Source: UBA1181 sp045600225
GTDB taxonomy: Bacteria; Bacteroidota; Bacteroidia; Bacteroidales; Paludibacteraceae
Direction of reading: 5' to 3'
Assembly: GCA_045600225.1 (NCBI GenBank)
Contig: JAZRXL010000079.1
Location: forward strand, 39,580-103,579
DNA: 64,000 bases
A program made the position numbers and the translations under genes. How positions within the stretch are numbered: the stretch's first letter is position 1; each line of letters opens with the position of its first letter. Below, piece by piece: positions 60,989 to 64,000 of this stretch. Below the pieces are notes generated by a model. The model was not told the DNA's origin, made no database searches, and saw nothing but the letters and a program-made list of their open reading frames with translations.

Positions 60989-63127
60989 TCAGCCTTGTTC
61001 TTCTATTTTATATAGTAGGTAGTCTCGAAGGAAAGAATGGTTCGATTCCTCCAGTCCGTTTTTCACAAGACTATCTTTGTCTTCTAAAAAGAGTTGACAG
61101 AACTTCTTTTTGTCTGAGTCCATTTTGAGATAAGCTTGCTTGTAGAAATAGATCGATTCCTCTTTCTTGTTCTGGCATAAAAGAATATGTCCGATGTTCA
61201 TCCAATCGATCGAGTCTCTCCCTGTTTCCGCTGTCTTTTTGTAGTATTTCTCTGCTTGCTCCAACTTTCCTGTTTCAAAAGAGCACCAACCGATTGCTTT
61301 GGCTGCTTTCTTGTTCTCTGGCTCAAGATAGTCAATTTTGAAGAAGATCTTTAATGCTTCTTGGTATTGTTTCAAATTGATAAGGCAATATCCTATGTTG
61401 GCTTGGATGTTTAGATTGTCTGGTTCCAATGAGGCACATCTTTGGTAGTTCCCCAAACTTCCTTGGTAGTCGCCTGCTTGCTTTTGACAGTAGGCAAGTC
61501 GCTGCAAGTTCCAGCTGGTTTCTGGCTTGATAGTTTCTGCCATATTGTAGTAGGCGATTGCCTTTTTGTAATCTTTGGTTTGTTGATAGCAGTAAGCCAG
61601 CTTTTGTACAATGTCCAAATCAGCAGGTTTGGCTGCCTCTAAAACTTTTAGCAGTTGTATGGCTTGCGGATAATACTCCTTCTTAATATAGAAGTCGATG
61701 ATTGTTTTCTCGATTGACTCCGATTTCGAATTACCTCTGATCAATAGATTCTGGTGCAGATCCTTGATCGACAGGAATGGATTGCTGAAATCGTTTTTGT
61801 ATGAGAATAGGTTGTAGAAACGGAAGAGGTCTTGGATGTACATTCTGGCAAATGCTTTCTCCTCGAAGTGCGCGTCGGTAATTCTTTCGTCTCTCTTTGC
61901 CTCTTCCAACTGCTCTTTCTCCATTTTGAATGTTCCTTTGATCATATCGAGATAGTGAGATGGCATCTCGTTGACCGAAAACAGCATCGAGTATTTGTCG
62001 GAGTTGCAAAGGAATACACTTCCGTCCAGCATCGAAGCAAGTTGTGAGGTTGCTTCTGCGTCTGTCGCATATTTTTGTGCAATCTCTGCGTGATAGAAGG
62101 GTAGGAACCAGTTCTCTATGTTGTTGAAGAAAGCGTAGTTCTTTAGCGGAGCAAAGGTGCTCATGAAGATGTCTCCACCCTCCATTTGTAGTTGAGACAA
62201 CTCCATCATTTTGTCCGATACGCCTGCGTTTTCCAAAAGGGATTGCCATTTAGGGTTGATGCCAGACATCTCGCTCTCTTCGTTGAGCAAATCCTCCAGC
62301 TTGACTTTCTCTCTTTTGAGGTCTCTCAAAGAGGTGTCTTTCATGATGTCTGGAATGGCCTCTTTCATTTTCTTGGTGATTTTGTCGGTCTCCTTGCTGA
62401 TTAAAAGTTGAATGATGGCGCTTTGCAGGCTCTCTGCAATCTCTTCGTCTTGAAAGGTTAGTCCTATTCTGCTTTGCAATTGTTTGTAGAGTGGAATGCG
62501 AGCAGAGTGTATGTTGGAACAGAAGATGAGTGCGATAAGAGCTCGTTGCCCGATTGCTTTGTTGGGGTCGGACAGAAAGTCTAAGAGCAAATGGAATTTG
62601 TCTTCGTCGAACGAGCGGATAAGTCCTAGCATGATAGCAGATACGAACGTGCTTTTGTCGTTTGCAGAAATCTCGCTTTTCGCGAAAAGGGTGCGGATTT
62701 TTGCAGTCAGTTCCGAGTCGTATTTCTCGGTCAGCCAAAGTTTGTAGAACACTTTCGCCAAATCATCTGAAGAGTAAGTCTCTTCATTCAAATTGCTTTG
62801 AGGTAGGGAGGAAGTTCTCTTGTATTGGTAGATAATGTTGTTGGAGGTCTTTGTAAAATAGAGATCTCTTGTCACATCGGCTAAATCCAATGCTTTTTTC
62901 TGTATCTTATTATAGATGGAATCTTGTTCCGGGTCGTGGATATTGCTCACGGCATAGTTGAGCATATTGAGGTAGGTCTTTTCTATGTCGCTTCGTTGGT
63001 CTTCGAGATAGAGATTCCCCGATTCTATTATCATCTCCTTCAGGTGAAGTAGGGCACTGTTCATCTCTTTGTTGGCTACTTCGTATCCAATCTTCTTGTA
63101 AAGAATTTCAAAATCTCGATTAGTCAT
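60989..63127 (-). CDS. Large TPR-repeat protein of unknown function
   Basis: A 712-residue soluble protein with no signal peptide. The first 430 residues are helical without a recognised domain (ELLYK-type start, then segments such as AIGQRALIALIFCSNIHSAR that resemble HEAT-like repeats). The region from about 520 to 690 is a regular TPR array: YPQAIQLLKVLEAAKPADLD, KLAYCYQQTKDYKKAIAYYN, LAYCQKQAGDYQGSLGNYQR, NIGYCLINLKQYQEALKIFF and MNIGHILLCQNKKEESIYFY. The ATG at 63127 or 63142 is the likely start, about 20-35 nt after a promoter element; the frame runs open to 63421 through the tRNA, which is not coding. Transcribed toward nuo, with no tight neighbour. Scaffold role assumed only. Confidence 0.82.
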   Translation of the reverse strand: MTNRDFEILYKKIGYEVANKEMNSALLHLKEMIIESGNLYLEDQRSDIEKTYLNMLNYAVSNIHDPEQDSIYNKIQKKALDLADVTRDLYFTKTSNNIIYQYKRTSSLPQSNLNEETYSSDDLAKVFYKLWLTEKYDSELTAKIRTLFAKSEISANDKSTFVSAIMLGLIRSFDEDKFHLLLDFLSDPNKAIGQRALIALIFCSNIHSARIPLYKQLQSRIGLTFQDEEIAESLQSAIIQLLISKETDKITKKMKEAIPDIMKDTSLRDLKREKVKLEDLLNEESEMSGINPKWQSLLENAGVSDKMMELSQLQMEGGDIFMSTFAPLKNYAFFNNIENWFLPFYHAEIAQKYATDAEATSQLASMLDGSVFLCNSDKYSMLFSVNEMPSHYLDMIKGTFKMEKEQLEEAKRDERITDAHFEEKAFARMYIQDLFRFYNLFSYKNDFSNPFLSIKDLHQNLLIRGNSKSESIEKTIIDFYIKKEYYPQAIQLLKVLEAAKPADLDIVQKLAYCYQQTKDYKKAIAYYNMAETIKPETSWNLQRLAYCQKQAGDYQGSLGNYQRCASLEPDNLNIQANIGYCLINLKQYQEALKIFFKIDYLEPENKKAAKAIGWCSFETGKLEQAEKYYKKTAETGRDSIDWMNIGHILLCQNKKEESIYFYKQAYLKMDSDKKKFCQLFLEDKDSLVKNGLEESNHSFLRDYLLYKIEEQG

Positions 63128-63161
63128 AATGTTACGATGCATTATAAGGTTATATCTTTTG

Positions 63162-63169
63162 CAAAGATA
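63162..63169 (-). promoter_or_regulatory. -7 promoter element of the TPR gene
   Basis: The minus strand reads TATCTTTGC, an exact TAnnTTTG match, 20-35 nt before the two candidate ATG codons. It makes the long upstream extension of the frame unlikely. Confidence 0.55.
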
Positions 63170-63318
63170 ACTGATTTCAACTGAAATATAGTTCTTTTCC
63201 CTTCTTTTTCGTGTATTGCTTTTTTCTATAGCTAAATGATATTTGAAAATATAATTCGTTGATTTATAAAATAATAAAAATATAGGATGAAAAAATAGAA
63301 AAAAATATGCTTTGAAAA

Positions 63319-63349
63319 TTTGTGGGTTCGGAAAATAGTAGTAATTTTG
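63319..63349 (+). promoter_or_regulatory. Promoter of tRNA-Arg
   Basis: TTTG (63319-63322), exactly 19 nt, TAATTTTG (63342-63349): a full consensus Bacteroidota promoter, 29 nt upstream of the tRNA. Confidence 0.75.
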
Positions 63350-63378
63350 CAACGCATTAGAGAAAAACAAATGGGAAC

Positions 63379-63452
63379 GGCCCCGTAGCTCAACTGTATA
63401 GAGCATTTGACTACGGATCAAAAGGTTACAGGTTAGAATCCTGTCGGGGTCA
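63379..63452 (+). tRNA. tRNA-Arg(ACG)
   Basis: A complete cloverleaf. The acceptor stem GGCCCCG (63379-63385) pairs with CGGGGTC (63445-63451) with one G/U pair, and the discriminator base is A. The anticodon loop is CTACGGA with anticodon ACG at 63413-63415, closed by TTTGA/TCAAA, and the T arm is ACAGG, loop, CCTGT. The loop GTTC is changed to GTTA. CCA is not encoded. A terminator follows 7 nt later. Confidence 0.93.
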
Positions 63453-63458
63453 CTGCTT

Positions 63459-63492
63459 AATTCCTAATTTACTGAATGGTAGATTGGGAATT
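63459..63492 (+). terminator. Terminator of the tRNA-Arg gene
   Basis: AATTCCTAAT (63459-63468) pairs with ATTGGGAATT (63483-63492) with one G/T pair and a 14-nt loop, followed by T8. Confidence 0.85.
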
Positions 63493-63572
63493 TTTTTTGT
63501 CGGTAAATGAACTGTTTTTGTTTAGAATATTGTTTTATCAGCCTTGATTTATTTAATTAGAAAGTTTTTGCT

Positions 63573-63580
63573 TATCTTTG
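63573..63580 (+). promoter_or_regulatory. -7 promoter element of the restriction gene
   Basis: TATCTTTG matches TAnnTTTG, 32 nt upstream of ATG 63613. No -33 TTTG is seen at the right distance. Confidence 0.4.
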
Positions 63581-63612
63581 AAGAAAATGTGAATTTGATA
63601 AGAGACAACTTC

Positions 63613-64000
63613 ATGACACCAGAAGAGAAGGCGAGGGTAAAGATAGACAAGATGTTTGAAGCATCTGGTTGGCAGGTGGTGGATCGTAATTTCTACAATC
63701 CAGATGTTAATGCTGTGGCTGTCCGTGAAGGTTTGCTCAAACATGGTTTGGAAGCTGACTATTTCCTTTTTATCAGGGGAAAGGCCGTGGGCGTGCTGGA
63801 AGCAAAGCGTGAGGAGGTGGATGTCTCCTCGGAAGTGGTGCGGGAGCAGGCTGAAAACTATACTAAATCAGTTCCCAATACATATCGGACTTTTTCTAAC
63901 CCTTTACCATTTTACTATACTTCTAATGGTAAGGATATTTATTTTTCGGACAAACGGAAGGATGACTTCAGTTTCGCTCCCGTGAATCATATCCACACCC
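63613..64000 (+). CDS. hsdR: Type I restriction enzyme R subunit, N-terminal part (cut by window end)
   Basis: The first 129 residues of a longer protein; the frame is open at the window end. The N-terminal HSDR domain is visible: VREGLLKHGLEADYFLFIRG followed by KAVGVLEAKREEVD, which holds the PD-(D/E)xK nuclease residues (Asp in EADY, then ExK in LEAKR), and QAENYTKSVP, then PLPFYYTSNGKDIYFSD. This matches HsdR and the related DEAD/DEAH-box restriction proteins, whose helicase domains would follow outside the window. The coding strand has more G/C at codon position 3 (for example GCCGTGGGCGTGCTGG) than the neighbouring genes, suggesting acquisition. It lies 160 nt after tRNA-Arg. Confidence 0.85.
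   Translation, partial: MTPEEKARVKIDKMFEASGWQVVDRNFYNPDVNAVAVREGLLKHGLEADYFLFIRGKAVGVLEAKREEVDVSSEVVREQAENYTKSVPNTYRTFSNPLPFYYTSNGKDIYFSDKRKDDFSFAPVNHIHT

Noticed and set aside
63128..63421. N-terminal extension of the TPR protein by about 98 residues
   Set aside because: The extension reads antisense through tRNA-Arg and AT-rich DNA, and a TATCTTTG promoter element lies inside it at 63169-63162.

Overview
The window looks like a chromosomal stretch of a Bacteroidales bacterium (phylum Bacteroidota), low in GC and AT-rich between genes. The evidence is the gene content: a complete Bat operon (moxR, DUF58, batA to batE), fused feoAB with a Cys-rich companion, an oadGAB sodium pump, an 11-subunit nuo operon with fused nuoCD and no nuoEFG, a type IX secretion (T9SS) type B substrate next to PorP/SprF, bifunctional hisB, and parAB followed by DUF5683 and mltD. 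Promoter-like elements follow the Bacteroidota pattern (TTTG, 19-20 nt, TAnnTTTG) in front of many genes. A GH9 glucanase and a Fibrobacter-type, circularly permuted GH16 lichenase suggest a plant-fibre-degrading gut or rumen lineage; this is inference.

Layout. 0-3.4 kb (+): a TPR protein and a GH9 enzyme. 3.5-8.6 kb (-): an iron/redox operon running OprB-like porin, FeoAB, Cys-rich peptide, hemerythrin, LuxR-type regulator. 8.9-19.3 kb (-): HU, an HU-TM-LysM fusion, then moxR, DUF58, a membrane protein and batA-E. 19.4-22.5 kb (-): an Ig-like membrane protein with a candidate 36-aa secreted peptide before it, then a small envelope protein, a DUF3089 hydrolase and an EEP-family phosphatase/nuclease. 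22.7-24.7 kb (+): an LtaS-like sulfatase-fold transferase. 24.9-28.4 kb (-): oadGAB. 28.8-29.9 kb (+): solitary hisB. 30.1-33.3 kb (-): a DegQ/HtrA protease and DUF4403. 33.4-45.5 kb (+): DUF3109, M16 peptidase, giant T9SS substrate, PorP/SprF, O-methyltransferase, FKBP lipoprotein, serS and the aguA-aguB putrescine pair. 45.6-49.4 kb (+): parA, parB, DUF5683, mltD. 49.6-50.4 kb (-): lichenase. 50.6-60.6 kb (-): nuoA-N. 61-63.1 kb (-): a large TPR protein. 63.4 kb (+): tRNA-Arg(ACG), followed by the start of a type I restriction gene with a different base composition, cut by the window end.

How the genes work together. The energy genes fit an anaerobe or microaerophile: Oad exports Na+ using oxaloacetate decarboxylation, and Nuo moves ions with electrons from a donor that is not NADH through the usual module. 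FeoAB with hemerythrin and a degenerate response regulator suggests coupled ferrous iron uptake and O2/NO response. Bat, HU-LysM, MltD, DegQ and the LtaS-like enzyme concern the envelope.

Most notable points: a promoter, 25-codon ORF and intrinsic terminator arranged like an attenuator in front of nuoA; the permuted lichenase; the hemerythrin and pseudo-receiver pair, both with lost signature residues; and the predicted nucleoid-to-wall HU-LysM tether. I saw no CRISPR array, insertion sequence, prophage or rRNA.
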